Notes: generated by a model from the sequence alone, not told the origin. A stretch of DNA of 64,000 nucleotides from Pukyongia sp963768085 (GCA_963768085.1 CAVYGO010000003.1:992001-1056000); one strand, 5' to 3'; shown: positions 18,520-29,065, numbered from the stretch's first letter. A program made the numbers and translations.

Positions 18520-19059
18520 ATGGCATCGAAAGTGATACACGCTATTTATAATGATGATGATATCCTCCTGAATGCTGTGAAGCAGGTAAGAGGGGAGCAC
18601 TATCATATAGAGGAAATTTATACGCCATTTCCGGTTCACGGACTTGAAAAAGCGATGGGACTGGCCGATACACGTATTGCTATAACCTCCTTCATGTATG
18701 GATTGGTAGGGCTCGCGGTATCTATTATTATGATGAACTATATCATGATCCAGGACTGGCCGCAGGATATTGGTGGAAAACCAAGTTTTAGCTATATTGA
18801 AAATATGCCTGCATTTGTGCCTATCATGTTCGAGATGACGGTTTTCTTTGCTGCTCACTTAATGGTAATTACTTTTTACATGAGAAGTAAGTTATGGCCA
18901 TTCAAAAAGGCGGAGAATCCAGATGTTCGAACTACAGACGACCACTTTTTGATGGCTGTAGATACCGGCAATCACGATGTAGAAGAAATGACCAACTTCT
19001 TGTACAATACAGGTGCATTGGAAATTAGTTTAATTGAAAATGACGAAGACGACCATTAA
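18520..19059 (+). CDS. actD: Alternative complex III subunit ActD (DUF3341)
   Basis: The 179-residue protein has an N-terminal cytoplasmic ferredoxin-like fold (IHAIYNDDDILLNAVKQVR, then EIYTPFPVHGLEKAMG) and two membrane helices (about 60-80 and 100-122). This is the usual ActD layout, which contacts ActC and anchors the complex. Its position between actC and actE is standard. Confidence 0.93.
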   Translation: MASKVIHAIYNDDDILLNAVKQVRGEHYHIEEIYTPFPVHGLEKAMGLADTRIAITSFMYGLVGLAVSIIMMNYIMIQDWPQDIGGKPSFSYIENMPAFVPIMFEMTVFFAAHLMVITFYMRSKLWPFKKAENPDVRTTDDHFLMAVDTGNHDVEEMTNFLYNTGALEISLIENDEDDH

Positions 19060-19060
19060 T

Positions 19061-19734
19061 ATGAAGAAAGCGATCCACATTAGTATTGTTATTATTGCTT
19101 CATTAGCAATGGTATCCTGTTTCGATTCTAAGAGTCCGAACTACCAGTACATGCCCAATATGTATGAACCGGTTGGATACGAGACCTATGGAGAATACGA
19201 AATTTTTGAAAATGAAATGGAGGCTAAGTTACCTGCGGAAGGATCTATCCCCCGAGGTTGGATGCCTTATGAATATGAAAATTCAACCGCCGGATTAGAA
19301 CAGGCAAGATCTGAATTAAAAATGACGCTTGCTGTCACCGAAGAGAATTTGGAAAGAGGAGCTGAATTATACGAAATTTATTGTGCGGTTTGCCACGGAA
19401 CTAAAGGTGATGGACAAGGAATCTTAGTGCAACGTGAGAAGTTTTTGGGAATTCCAAGTTATGCTGATCCAGGACGTAATATTACCGAAGGTAGTATTTA
19501 TCACGTTCAAATGTATGGATTGAACTCTATGGGATCTTATGCATCTCAAACCAACGAACTGGAACGTTGGCAGATTACACAGCACGTACTGAACTTAATA
19601 GCAGCACTAAAAGGAGAACCAGCGTTGAATTGATCATCTGATAATGCTGAAGGAGAAGCTCGAGCACTTGTACCAAGTTTATAGATGGTGGAACCGAAAC
19701 CGAAGAAGCTGAAGAAACCGAAGAAACTAACTAA
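19061..19734 (+). pseudogene. actE: Alternative complex III subunit ActE, monoheme cytochrome c (3' end disrupted)
   Basis: ActE is a lipoprotein cytochrome c: signal peptide with lipobox AMVSC, heme site CAVCH and probable Met ligand. The continuous reading runs from ATG 19061 to a TGA at 19631-19633 after GEPALN. The frame then continues plausibly (SSDNAEGEARALVPSL) to a TAG at 19682. Two bases further on, an acidic tail, DGGTETEEAEETEETN, leads to TAA at 19732. This is what a normal ActE C-terminus looks like with one substitution or balanced indels and one 2-base insertion. The heme domain itself is intact. It is the first gene hit by the indel block. Confidence 0.85.
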
Positions 19735-19757
19735 AGAATAAGAGAATAGCTAAAGAT

Positions 19758-21108
19758 ATGTATACGCTACCTAATAAATTAAAACTGTTCGCAATTATCT
19801 TTATGGTAGTTGGCGCCATAGGAATCGTTTCGGGATTTATGATGGCTCCAAAAACAACTTCCGAAGTTAAGGAAATGATGGCTAGTCAGGCGATGGCCAT
19901 GGTGAAGATCATGAAGTGCGACCGATTGACAGGATGACGAAGCCATAGCGAAGTTGACTCAAGGCTGAGGAAGCTCACGAGTGATGAAGCTCATTACGAA
20001 CATGTTCTTCATCAATTGCAGAACAGACCGTGGTCTGCTTTGTATATTGCCTCTTTCTTTTTCTTTATGATCGCTTTGGTACTTTGGCGTTTTACGCTAT
20101 TCAGTATGCAGCCCAGGCAGGTTGGTCTCCTGTACTATTTCGTGTGATGGAAGGAATAACAGCTTACTTACCGGTCGCGCTGTTATTATCTTAGTATTAT
20201 TATTGCTCTCAGGCTTTTCATATCAATCATATCTTCCATTGGATGGATCCTGAATTGGTGAATCCTGATAGTGAACTTACGATAAGTTATTACAGGGTAA
20301 AAGTGGATTGCTTAATGTATCCTTTCTTCCTTATTAGAGCCGTTATTTTCTTGGGAGGATGGAATCTATATCGTTATATTTCACGCAGAAATTCCTTAGA
20401 GACGACAACGCCGAAGACGGACGATGGTTTAAAAAGAATTTTAAAGCTTCGGCTATGTTCCTTGTATTCTTCATCGTATACCGAATCTATGATGAGTTGG
20501 GATTGGATCATGAGTTTCGATCCACACTGGTTTCGTACTCTTATTCGGATGGTATGTGTTTGCCGGAATGATGGTTAGCGCTATTACCACGATTGCAATG
20601 GTAACTATTTACTTGAAATCTCAAGGATATCTGGAACTTGTAAACGACAGTCATATTCACGATTTGGCTAAATACATGTTTGGATTTAGTATTTTCTGGA
20701 CGTATTTATGGTTCTCACAATTCATGTTGATCTGGTATTCAAACATTCCGGAAGAGGTAACGTATTTCGTTACTCGTATTGAGGATTTAAACTTGCCATT
20801 CTTCGGAATGGTGGTGATGAACTTTATGTTCCCTGTACTTGATGCTGATGAATAGCGATTATAAACGTGTAAACTGGTTTGTGATACTAACCGGAATTGT
20901 AATTTTAGCAGGTCACTATATCGATGTGTTCAATATGGTTATGCCTGGAACAGTAGGTTCATCCTGGTATATTGGAATACCCGAAATAGGAGCGTTATGC
21001 TTTTTCTTTGGACTGTTTGTATTTGTTGTCTTTACGGCGCTTACGAAAGCTCCGTTGCTCGCCAAGCACAATCCGTTTGTTAAGGAAAGTAAACATTTTC
21101 ATTATTAA
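19758..21108 (+). pseudogene. actF: Alternative complex III subunit ActF, many frameshifts
   Basis: ActF is the second large NrfD-like membrane subunit. The start ATG at 19758 gives MYTLPNKLKLFAIIFMVVGA and runs to TGA at 19935. After that the protein can be followed only by switching frames: HYEHVLHQLQNRPWSALYIA, AAQAGWSPVLFRVMEGITAY, HINHIFHWMDPELVNPDSEL, FFLIRAVIFLGGWNLYRYIS, SMMSWDWIMSFDPHW. Then an open stretch at 20556-20855 and another at 20839-21108 end in KESKHFHY. I count at least ten frame changes, several at homopolymers. The total span of about 1350 bases matches a full-length gene, so nothing large is missing. Confidence 0.88.
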
Positions 21109-21132
21109 TAAAATTTTAGAAGACAGATAACG

Positions 21133-22200
21133 ATGACCGCATTTTTAGTTGTATTAGTAATCATTCTTTTTGGAGTTGCTGTGATGCAGATGGGTAAGAT
21201 ATTTAAAATGTCCACGTCAGCAGTCGACAATACTTCCGAAATAGCTAAACGATAAGGACAATAATACGCAAGGATGGTTAATGCTAGCCTTTGTATTATT
21301 TATCTATGCATTATGTATTTATACTTCTACGAATGGGGAGATGTATTGCTTCCCAGAGTCGGCTTCTGAACATGGAGTTGAGATCGATCAGCTCTGTGCT
21401 GATTTCGATGATCATTATATTCTGTTGTTGGAATTATTACCCAATGGTTGTTGCACTTACTTTGCCTTCAAATATCGAGGTAAAAAAGAACAAAAAGCTA
21501 CTTTCTTTGCCGATAACGACAAACTGGAATTTATCTGGACGATTATCCCGGTAATTGTTCTGGCAGGTCTTATTATCTATGGTTTGTTTACCTGGACGGA
21601 TATTATGAATGTAGATACTGACGACGATCCACTAGTAGTTGAATTATATGCATACCAATTCGATTGGCGGGCACGTTATGCCGGCGATGATAATACCTTG
21701 GGAGAAGCTAATGTTCGCCTTAATAGAAGGTGTAAATCAATTGGGAGTTGATGCTTCCGATCCGTATGCACAGGATGATATTATCGTAAATGAATTACAC
21801 CTCCCGAAGGAAGAAAGGTGCTTATTTAAAATGCGCTCGCAGGATGTGTTACACTCTGCCTATATGCCGCATTTCCGCGCCCAGATGAATTGTGTACCAG
21901 GTATGATTACCCAATTCGCATTTACACCTACCCTGACCACGGAAGATATGAGAGCGACTGATGAAATGAAAGATAAGGTTGAAAAGATCAATAAAATAAG
22001 AACTGAGAACAATATTGCTCTCGCCGCAGCCGGTGAAGAACAATTAGAAATGTACGACGTTTGATTATCTGTTGCTTTGTAATAAGATTTGTGGGAATAG
22101 CCACTACAATATGCAGATGAAGATTATCGTGGAGGATGAAGAAGATTTCAACGCCTGGATGAAAGAACAAAAGACACTCGCCACGGTATTAAAACAATAA
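21133..22200 (+). pseudogene. coxB: Cytochrome c oxidase subunit II, many frameshifts
   Basis: Subunit II carries the CuA site and passes electrons from cytochrome c to subunit I. The start MTAFLVVLVIILFGVAVMQM at 21133 leads to TAA after about 40 codons. The remainder is spread over overlapping frames: open stretches at 21281-21751 and 21639-22064 contain DNDKLEFIWTIIPVIVLAGL, VVELYAYQFDWRARYAG and MRSQDVLHSAYMPHFRAQMN. The CuA motif CNKICGNSHYNM is readable near 22075-22115, and the C-terminus MKEQKTLATVLKQ ends at TAA 22198. At least seven frame changes are needed. The full gene length is preserved. Confidence 0.88.
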
Positions 22201-22218
22201 AATTAGCTTAGAAAGATT

Positions 22219-24046
22219 ATGTCAGCACACGCCGAAGCACATACAGTAGATCATCATGATGATCATGGAGCATCATCATAAAGAAACGTTCGTTACTAAA
22301 TACATATTTAGTCAGGACCACAAAATGATCTCAAAACAATACCTTATCACAGGTTTGTTTATGGGTATTATTGGTATAGCTATGTCAATACTGTTCAGGT
22401 TGCAGTTGGCCTGGCCGGAAGAACCCTTTGCGGTACTGGAAATATTTTTAGGCAAATGGGCCGAAGGTGGCGTAATGGACCCCAGTGTATATCTGGCGCT
22501 AGTTACCATTCATGGTACCATTATGGTATTCTTTGTGCTTACTGCAGGATTGAGTGGTACCTTCAGTAACCTTTTGATTCCACTTCAGATCGGTGCCAGA
22601 GATATGGCGTCCGGTTTCCTGAATATGATCTCGTACTGGTTATTTTTTCTATCCAGTATTATCATGGTCTATTCATTATTTGTTGAAGCGGGCCCTGCCT
22701 CTGCGGGTTGGACTATCTACCCTCCGTTAAGTGCATTACCACAAGCGATCCCGGGCTCTGGAGCCGGAATGACATTATGGTTAGTGTCGATGGCAATATT
22801 CATCGCCTCCTCATTATTGGGTTCACTTAACTATATCGTTACAGTAATTAATTTACGAACTAAAGGGATGTCGATGACTCGACTTCCTCTTACTATCTGG
22901 GCGTTCTTTGTAACGGCTATAATTGGTGTGGTATCGTTCCCGGTACTTCTGTCAGCAGCATTAATGCTTATCATGGACCGAAGTTTCGGCACCTCTTTCT
23001 TCCTCTCCGATATTTATATAGCCGGCGAAGTACTGCATAACCAGGGAGGGTCTCCTGTACTCTTTGAGCACCTGTTCTGGTTCCTGGGTCACCCTGAAGT
23101 ATACATAGTAATATTACCTGCACTGGGTATAACGTCTGAAGTTATCGCCACAAATGCAAGAAAGCCTATCTTCGGATATCGCGCCATGGTGGCATCCATT
23201 CTTGCCATTGCTTTCTTATCGACAATCGTATGGGGGCATCACATGTTTATTTCAGGAATGAATCCATTTCTTGGATCAGTATTTACATTCACTACGTTGT
23301 TAATTGCAATTCCTTCGGCAGTTAAAGCCTTTAACTATATAACGACCCTCTGGAAGGGTAACCTGCAGTTGAATCCTGCCATGCTATTTTCTATAGCATT
23401 AGTTTCTACCTTTATAACGGGAGGACTTACGGGGATCATTCTGGGAGATAGTGCCCTGGATATTAATGTTCACGACACCTACTTTGTAGTAGCTCACTTC
23501 CACCTTGTAATGGGGATATCAGCTTTATATGGATTGTTTGCCGGGGTCTACCATTGGTTCCCTAAGATGTTCCAAAGCCGTATGATGAATAAGAATTTAG
23601 GGTATGTGCACTTCTGGGTCACCGCTGTAGGTGCTTATGGGGTCTTCTTCCCGATGCACTTCGTTGGGATGGCCGGTCTTCCAAGGCGTTATTATAACAA
23701 CACCAATTTCCCGTATTTCGATGATCTAACGGATGTGAACGTGGTGATCAGCATATTTGCTATCATTACATCTATCGCTCAGCTCGTATTCCTGTACAAC
23801 TTTATCCATTCTATGTTCTACGGAAAGAAAGGTCCTCAGAATCCTTGGAAATCGAATACACTCGAATGGACGGCACCTATCAAGCATATGCACGGTAACT
23901 GGGACGGTCCTATCCCACATGTGCATCGCTGGGCATACGATTACAGTAAGATGAACATGGATGAAAGTGACTATGTGATCCCAGGTCAGGACTTCGCGCC
24001 TCAGCATATTCCACTTCAGGATAACGAAGAAGAAATGGATCATTAA
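22219..24046 (+). CDS. coxA: Cytochrome c oxidase subunit I (frameshift near start)
   Basis: Subunit I of an aa3-type oxidase, with 12 membrane helices. Ligands are visible: the heme a His in TIHGTIM, GHPEVY (CuB His, crosslinked Tyr and the D-channel Glu of type A1 enzymes), WGHHMF (CuB) and HDTYFVVAHFHLVMG (heme His pair). The likely start is ATG 22219 (MSAHAEAHTVDHHDDHG), but this frame hits TAA after about 20 codons. Removing one G near 22270 joins it to HHHKETFVTKYIF. The intact reading runs from 22256 to 24046 (596 residues). The lesion is the last of the indel block. Confidence 0.93.
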
Positions 24047-24065
24047 TGATTTCGAATAGTATATT

Positions 24066-24096
24066 AAAAACCCTCTCCTTACCGAGAGGGTTTTTT
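24066..24096 (+). terminator. Terminator of act-cox operon
   Basis: AAAAACCCTCTC and GAGAGGGTTTTTT form a 12-bp stem around CTTACC with a T-run. It sits 19 bases after coxA. Confidence 0.9.
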
Positions 24097-24130
24097 AGTA
24101 ACTTACCCTTACTAACCAATAAACCGCTCT

Positions 24131-25525
24131 GTGGAAACTCTTAAAAAGATTTTTCGCTATTTACCGCAAGCCGTTGCGGGAAAAGATCAGGATTTCACAT
24201 CGGGTAGTATCCGCAAAGCCATATTCTTACTTTCGGTACCCATGGTACTGGAAATGATGATGGAATCCGTTTTCTTCCTGGTAGATGCCTATTTTGTTTC
24301 CAGTTTAGGTTCGAATGCCATTGCCACTGTAGGGATAACAGAATCTGTCCTCACATTGGTATATGCGATAGCTATTGGGTTAAGTATGGGAGTCACAGCT
24401 ATAGTGGCAAGAAGGATAGGCGAGAAAGATGTGCCCGGCGCTTCAAAAGCTGCGGTACAATCGATATTTCTGGGGATCGCACTCGCGGTTGTGGTAAGTG
24501 TGGTCGGTATTATTTTTCCGAAGGAAATATTGGGACTAATGGGTGGCGAACCAGAATTGATCGCCCAGGGATATGGCTATACTCAGGTACTTCTGGGAGG
24601 TAATGTTACCATCATGCTGCTGTTCATTATCAATGCCATTTTCAGGGGAGCCGGTGATGCCTCCGTGGCAATGAAAGTCTTAATATTTTCCAATTTACTG
24701 AATATCATATTGGACCCGATGTTCATTTTCGGATTCGGGCCGATTCCGGCGTTTGGAGTGAAAGGTGCGGCAATCGCCACAACGATTGGAAGAGGTAGTG
24801 CAGTTATACTGCAATTGGTCATTCTGTTTTATGGATGGAGCCGAATTAAAGTAAGATTAAGAGATATTGTATTCCGGGCTGGTATCATGCTCAATCTTAT
24901 TCGCGTATCACTTGGAGGCATAGGACAATTTATCATTGGAACATCCAGTTGGGTCTTCTTAATGCGCATCATGGCCGAATTTGGAAGTGAGGTATTGGCG
25001 GGTTACACCATAGCGATCAGGGTACTTATGTTCACTTTAATGCCATCCTGGGGAATGAGTAATGCCGCTGCAACACTGGTCGGTCAGAACCTGGGCGCTG
25101 AAAAACCCGAAAGGGCGGAAATTTCGGTATGGAAAACCGGTAAATACAATGCCTGGTTTATGGCTGCCGTTTCTGTATTCTATTTGATTTTTGCTGAAAT
25201 GATTCTGAAAATATTCAGTGATGATCCTTCAGTGATCGAGAATGGTGCGCTAAGTTTGAGAATTATCGCGGCAGGCTACGTGTTCTATGCCTACGGAATG
25301 GTGATCATCCAGGCTTTTAACGGTGCTGGAAACACCCGTACCCCAACCATAATTAATTTCTTTTGTTTCTGGTTATTTCAGCTTCCATTTGCATACCTGG
25401 CTGCCATTGTTTTCGACTGGGGTGTGACCGGCGTGTTGGTTGCTATTACTGCTGCGGAAATACTCATTGCCGTTTTTGGGATTATTTGGTTCCGAAAAGG
25501 GAAATGGAAATCTGTTCAGGTTTGA
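24131..25525 (+). CDS. MATE family multidrug exporter
   Basis: The 464-residue protein has twelve predicted helices in two similar halves. It contains the MATE patterns VPMVLEMMMESVFFLVDAYF and, in the second half, the repeated fold from about residue 250 (SLGGIGQFIIG). These transporters export cationic drugs or metabolites in exchange for Na+ or H+. The substrate is unknown. The start used is a GTG at 24131, since the protein aligns from KKIFRYLPQAVAGKDQDFT. It is separated from the cox operon by a terminator. Confidence 0.88.
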   Translation: METLKKIFRYLPQAVAGKDQDFTSGSIRKAIFLLSVPMVLEMMMESVFFLVDAYFVSSLGSNAIATVGITESVLTLVYAIAIGLSMGVTAIVARRIGEKDVPGASKAAVQSIFLGIALAVVVSVVGIIFPKEILGLMGGEPELIAQGYGYTQVLLGGNVTIMLLFIINAIFRGAGDASVAMKVLIFSNLLNIILDPMFIFGFGPIPAFGVKGAAIATTIGRGSAVILQLVILFYGWSRIKVRLRDIVFRAGIMLNLIRVSLGGIGQFIIGTSSWVFLMRIMAEFGSEVLAGYTIAIRVLMFTLMPSWGMSNAAATLVGQNLGAEKPERAEISVWKTGKYNAWFMAAVSVFYLIFAEMILKIFSDDPSVIENGALSLRIIAAGYVFYAYGMVIIQAFNGAGNTRTPTIINFFCFWLFQLPFAYLAAIVFDWGVTGVLVAITAAEILIAVFGIIWFRKGKWKSVQV

Positions 25526-25588
25526 ATTCATCCCAACTTTCACTTCATATACGTGATTTCACCTATATGAAAGGAAGTGCCATACTAT

Positions 25589-25722
25589 TATCTTTGATAT
25601 ATTAAGACCAGTTTTTGGCAACTTGGGGAGATTGCTACTCAATAAAAGACGTGCATATTGCATCTACTTTTAGTTTCTGTGAAATAAATAAACAGGCGGT
25701 ATTATTGCTCTTTGTATATTTG
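25589..25722 (+). promoter_or_regulatory. Two candidate -7 boxes upstream of ruvB
   Basis: TATCTTTG at 25589-25596 would give a leader of about 130 bases. TATATTTG at 25715-25722 lies only four bases before the ATG at 25727, so transcription from it would yield a nearly leaderless mRNA. Neither has a clear -33 box. The rest of the 200-base gap shows nothing else. Confidence 0.4.
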
Positions 25723-25726
25723 TGAT

Positions 25727-26749
25727 ATGAATGAACACCTGGATCCTACCGGCGAACACTTTACCCCTCAGGAACTCGATATAGAAAAGAAACTCAGGCC
25801 ATTAACTTTCGACGATTTTACAGGCCAGGATCAGGCATTGGAGAATCTTCAGATTTTTGTGCAGGCGGCCAACTTAAGAGATGAGGCTTTAGACCATACG
25901 TTGTTTCACGGTCCTCCCGGTTTAGGAAAGACCACCCTTGCACATATCCTGGCAAACGAATTGGATGTTTCTATAAAAGTGACCTCAGGGCCGGTTTTAG
26001 ATAAACCCGGCGACCTGGCGGGATTGCTCACCAATCTTGAGGAACGTGATGTTCTGTTTATAGATGAAATTCATCGTTTGAGTCCGATAGTAGAAGAATA
26101 TCTGTATTCAGCGATGGAAGATTACAAGATCGATATTATGATCGAAACTGGGCCGAATGCAAGAACCGTTCAGATAAACTTAAACCCGTTTACCCTGGTG
26201 GGGGCTACCACTCGATCCGGATTACTTACCGCTCCTATGCGAGCTCGTTTTGGTATCGCTTCCCGATTACAATATTATTCATCCGAAGTACTTACAACTA
26301 TTGTGCAACGTAGCGCCGGGATATTAAAATTGCCCATTACTATGGAAGCTGCCATTGAAATTGCAGGTAGGAGCCGCGGGACACCACGCATAGCCAACGC
26401 ACTATTACGAAGAGTACGTGATTTCGCTCAAATAAAGGGGGACGGGAATATCGAAATAAAAATTGCCAAGTACGCATTAGAGGCTTTGCATGTAGATACC
26501 CATGGTTTGGATGAAATGGATAATAAGATCCTGACCACCCTTATTGAGAAGTTCAAAGGTGGTCCGGTAGGTATAACTACGCTAGCGACAGCTGTATCTG
26601 AAAGTAGCGAGACCATTGAAGAAGTCTACGAACCATTTTTAATTCAACAGGGATTCATAGTAAGAACACCTCGTGGACGAGAGGTAACCGATGCGGCTTA
26701 TAAGCACCTTGGCAGACTGAAAGGCGGTACACAGGGAGGCTTGTTTTAA
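25727..26749 (+). CDS. ruvB: Holliday junction branch migration helicase RuvB
   Basis: RuvB is the AAA+ motor that with RuvA drives Holliday junction migration. Motifs: Walker A HGPPGLGKTT, Walker B LFIDEIHRL, sensor I GATTRSG, sensor II RSRGTPRIANALLRR, and a C-terminal winged helix. The frame is open from a TTG at 25712; I use the ATG at 25727 (MNEHLDPTG), which is the normal start for relatives. The P450 gene follows nine bases after the stop, so the two are probably co-transcribed. The partner ruvA lies about 5 kb downstream. Confidence 0.95.
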   Translation: MNEHLDPTGEHFTPQELDIEKKLRPLTFDDFTGQDQALENLQIFVQAANLRDEALDHTLFHGPPGLGKTTLAHILANELDVSIKVTSGPVLDKPGDLAGLLTNLEERDVLFIDEIHRLSPIVEEYLYSAMEDYKIDIMIETGPNARTVQINLNPFTLVGATTRSGLLTAPMRARFGIASRLQYYSSEVLTTIVQRSAGILKLPITMEAAIEIAGRSRGTPRIANALLRRVRDFAQIKGDGNIEIKIAKYALEALHVDTHGLDEMDNKILTTLIEKFKGGPVGITTLATAVSESSETIEEVYEPFLIQQGFIVRTPRGREVTDAAYKHLGRLKGGTQGGLF

Positions 26750-26758
26750 AGGATATTC

Positions 26759-28111
26759 ATGGCAGCGAAATCTACATACAACTACCCCGAAAGGCTGCCT
26801 TTGTTTAAATTTTTTATGAATGCTGAAGCCATTCGGAAGAATCCAATTCCCTTTCATCGTCGGTTTTTCAATACATACGGTGATACTTTTTCGGTTAAGC
26901 TGGGAAGAAGGAAGCACCTTATGTTGTCACGAGACAGAGAAGTGGTGCAATACATTCTTCAGAAGAATCATAAGAATTACTACAAATCTACCATACAGAC
27001 CAAGTATTTATCGAAATACCTGGGAATGGGACTGCTTACAGCAAACGGGGAATTCTGGCTAAAACAGAGGCGACTTATTCAACCTGCTTTCCATAAAAAG
27101 AAGATGGACAGCCTGGTGGATATCATGCAGCAAACCATAGAAGATGAACTAGGTAATTTACCTTCAGATGCGACCATTGATGTTTTCATCGTGATGAATC
27201 AACTGGCATTTAATGTGGTCGCTAATTCACTTTTTAATCTCAGTGTTACCGCGGATGAATTGAAAAGGCTTCAAAAGATCATTCAGGAAATTCAACTATT
27301 CCTGGTGAAAGAAGTACGATTACCACATAAAGGCTGGTGGTTTAATTTAAGTGGCCAGGTGAGAAAGCATAAATTACTGGCCGAAGAAAGCAGAAGCATT
27401 ATCAGAAAGATCATTGAAGATCGCAAGAATTCAAATGAATCGCATGACGATCTCCTTGATATGTTGCTTGCCACACGATATGAAGATACCGGAGAACCCA
27501 TGAGTACCAAGCAGCTTATCGATGAGATCTCCATACTGTTCGTAGCTGGACATGAAACTACAGCCAATGCACTGGCATTTACTTCTTTTCTCCTGGCAAA
27601 ACATGAAGATATTCAGGAAAAAGTTTTTAAAGAAGTAAGTGCGGCAAGGGTAACGACATCAGTCAGCCTCGAACAAATTAAAATGCTGCCTTACACCAGG
27701 GCTGTGATAGATGAGTCCATGAGATTATTTCCACCAGCATGGATCACAGACCGTGAGAACCAGGAGGATGATACCATCAAAAGCTATCATATCCGTAAGA
27801 ATACCCTGGTGGGAGTTTCGTTTTACGAGTTACATCGCAATCCGAAGTACTGGCAATCCCCGGACGATTTTATTCCTGAACGTTTTATGGGTGAGCGAAA
27901 AAAAGAGACAGCAGGAATCTACTTTCCTTTTGGAGCAGGACCGCGCATGTGTATCGGGATGGGTTTTGCTATTTACGAAATGGTACTGGCGGTGTCACAT
28001 ATGATTTACAACTATGAGCTTAGCACCCAGTTGACAGAAGCAAAAGTTAATCCGCTTATTACGCTAAAACCTGTCGATCTTTTAGTTCATTTTAAAACTA
28101 GGGACCATTGA
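26759..28111 (+). CDS. Cytochrome P450
   Basis: The 450-residue soluble P450 has the I-helix motif AGHETTANA, the K-helix ExxR (ESMRLFPP), the PERF motif (FIPERFMG) and the heme loop FPFGAGPRMCIGMGFA with Cys398 as thiolate ligand. The sequence style (GHETT, FIPERF) resembles the CYP4/CYP102-like fatty acid hydroxylase clade, but the substrate is not known. There is no N-terminal membrane anchor. It sits between ruvB and queG, overlapping queG by four bases, so it belongs to a housekeeping operon rather than to a biosynthetic cluster. No redox partner gene is adjacent. Confidence 0.92.
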   Translation: MAAKSTYNYPERLPLFKFFMNAEAIRKNPIPFHRRFFNTYGDTFSVKLGRRKHLMLSRDREVVQYILQKNHKNYYKSTIQTKYLSKYLGMGLLTANGEFWLKQRRLIQPAFHKKKMDSLVDIMQQTIEDELGNLPSDATIDVFIVMNQLAFNVVANSLFNLSVTADELKRLQKIIQEIQLFLVKEVRLPHKGWWFNLSGQVRKHKLLAEESRSIIRKIIEDRKNSNESHDDLLDMLLATRYEDTGEPMSTKQLIDEISILFVAGHETTANALAFTSFLLAKHEDIQEKVFKEVSAARVTTSVSLEQIKMLPYTRAVIDESMRLFPPAWITDRENQEDDTIKSYHIRKNTLVGVSFYELHRNPKYWQSPDDFIPERFMGERKKETAGIYFPFGAGPRMCIGMGFAIYEMVLAVSHMIYNYELSTQLTEAKVNPLITLKPVDLLVHFKTRDH

Positions 28112-29034
28112 ATTCGAACCGTCAGAAATATACCGAAATCATTAAAAATGAGGCCTCCCGGCTAGGATTTCTGTCATGCGGTATCAGTAAGGCCGAATTC
28201 CTGAAAGAAGAGGCGCCCCGCCTGGAAAACTGGTTGAAAAACAACATGCATGGGGAAATGAGATATATGGAGAATCACTTCGATAAGCGCCTGGATCCCA
28301 CAACACTGGTACCGGGGTCAAAGAGTGTGGTATCTCTCTTACTGAATTATTTTCCGAAGGAGCAACAGTCATCCGATTCGTATAAAATTTCTAAATATGC
28401 GTATGGTAAAGACTATCATTTTGTGATCAAGGACAAACTGAAACAATTGCTCAGTTTTATTCAGCAGGAAATTGGAGATGTTCACGGAAGGGCTTTCGTG
28501 GATTCGGCACCGGTTCTCGAAAAAGCCTGGGCTGTCAGAAGTGGTTTAGGCTGGATGGGTAAACACAGCAATTTGCTCACTAAACAATCGGGGTCCTTTT
28601 ATTTTATTGCTGAACTGATCATCGACCTCGAACTGGAGTACGACACTCCTGTTACAGATCACTGCGGCAGTTGTACTGCCTGTATCGATGCTTGTCCCAC
28701 GCAAGCGATTGTAAACCCTTATGTGGTAGACGGCAGCAAATGTATTTCATATTTTACTATTGAACTCAAGAATGAGATCCCGCAGGAATTTACCGGTTCT
28801 TTCGACAACTGGATATTCGGTTGTGATGTTTGCCAGGATGTTTGTCCCTGGAACCGTTTCAGTAAATCACACAGGGAACCCCTTTTCAATCCGAAACCAG
28901 AACTCTTACAGATGTCTGTGAAGGATTGGGAAGAGATTACCAAGGATGTATTTCAGAAAATATTCCAGAAAAGTGCGGTTAAAAGGGCCGGATTTAAGGG
29001 CCTTACCAGAAACATCAACTTCCTTAAAGATTAA
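28108..29034 (+). CDS. queG: Epoxyqueuosine reductase QueG
   Basis: QueG performs the last step of queuosine synthesis, reducing epoxyqueuosine in tRNA with a cobalamin cofactor and two 4Fe-4S clusters. The 308-residue protein has the cobalamin-binding N-terminal domain (with FVDSAPVLEKAWAVRSGLGW) and the two clusters CGSCTACIDACP and CDVCQDVCPWN. A TTG start at 28108 gives MNSNRQKYTEI, overlapping the P450 stop as TTGA. The first ATG is well inside the conserved region, so the TTG is the better start. No other queuosine gene is in the window. Confidence 0.93.
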   Translation: MNSNRQKYTEIIKNEASRLGFLSCGISKAEFLKEEAPRLENWLKNNMHGEMRYMENHFDKRLDPTTLVPGSKSVVSLLLNYFPKEQQSSDSYKISKYAYGKDYHFVIKDKLKQLLSFIQQEIGDVHGRAFVDSAPVLEKAWAVRSGLGWMGKHSNLLTKQSGSFYFIAELIIDLELEYDTPVTDHCGSCTACIDACPTQAIVNPYVVDGSKCISYFTIELKNEIPQEFTGSFDNWIFGCDVCQDVCPWNRFSKSHREPLFNPKPELLQMSVKDWEEITKDVFQKIFQKSAVKRAGFKGLTRNINFLKD

Positions 29035-29065
29035 CGCCTAAATTTTCGTCAGTTCGGCTAGACTC

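Noticed and set aside
19758..22200. Programmed frameshifting in actF/coxB
   Set aside because: There are far too many shift points, at scattered sites without slippery-site-plus-structure, and relatives have plain open frames as far as I recall.
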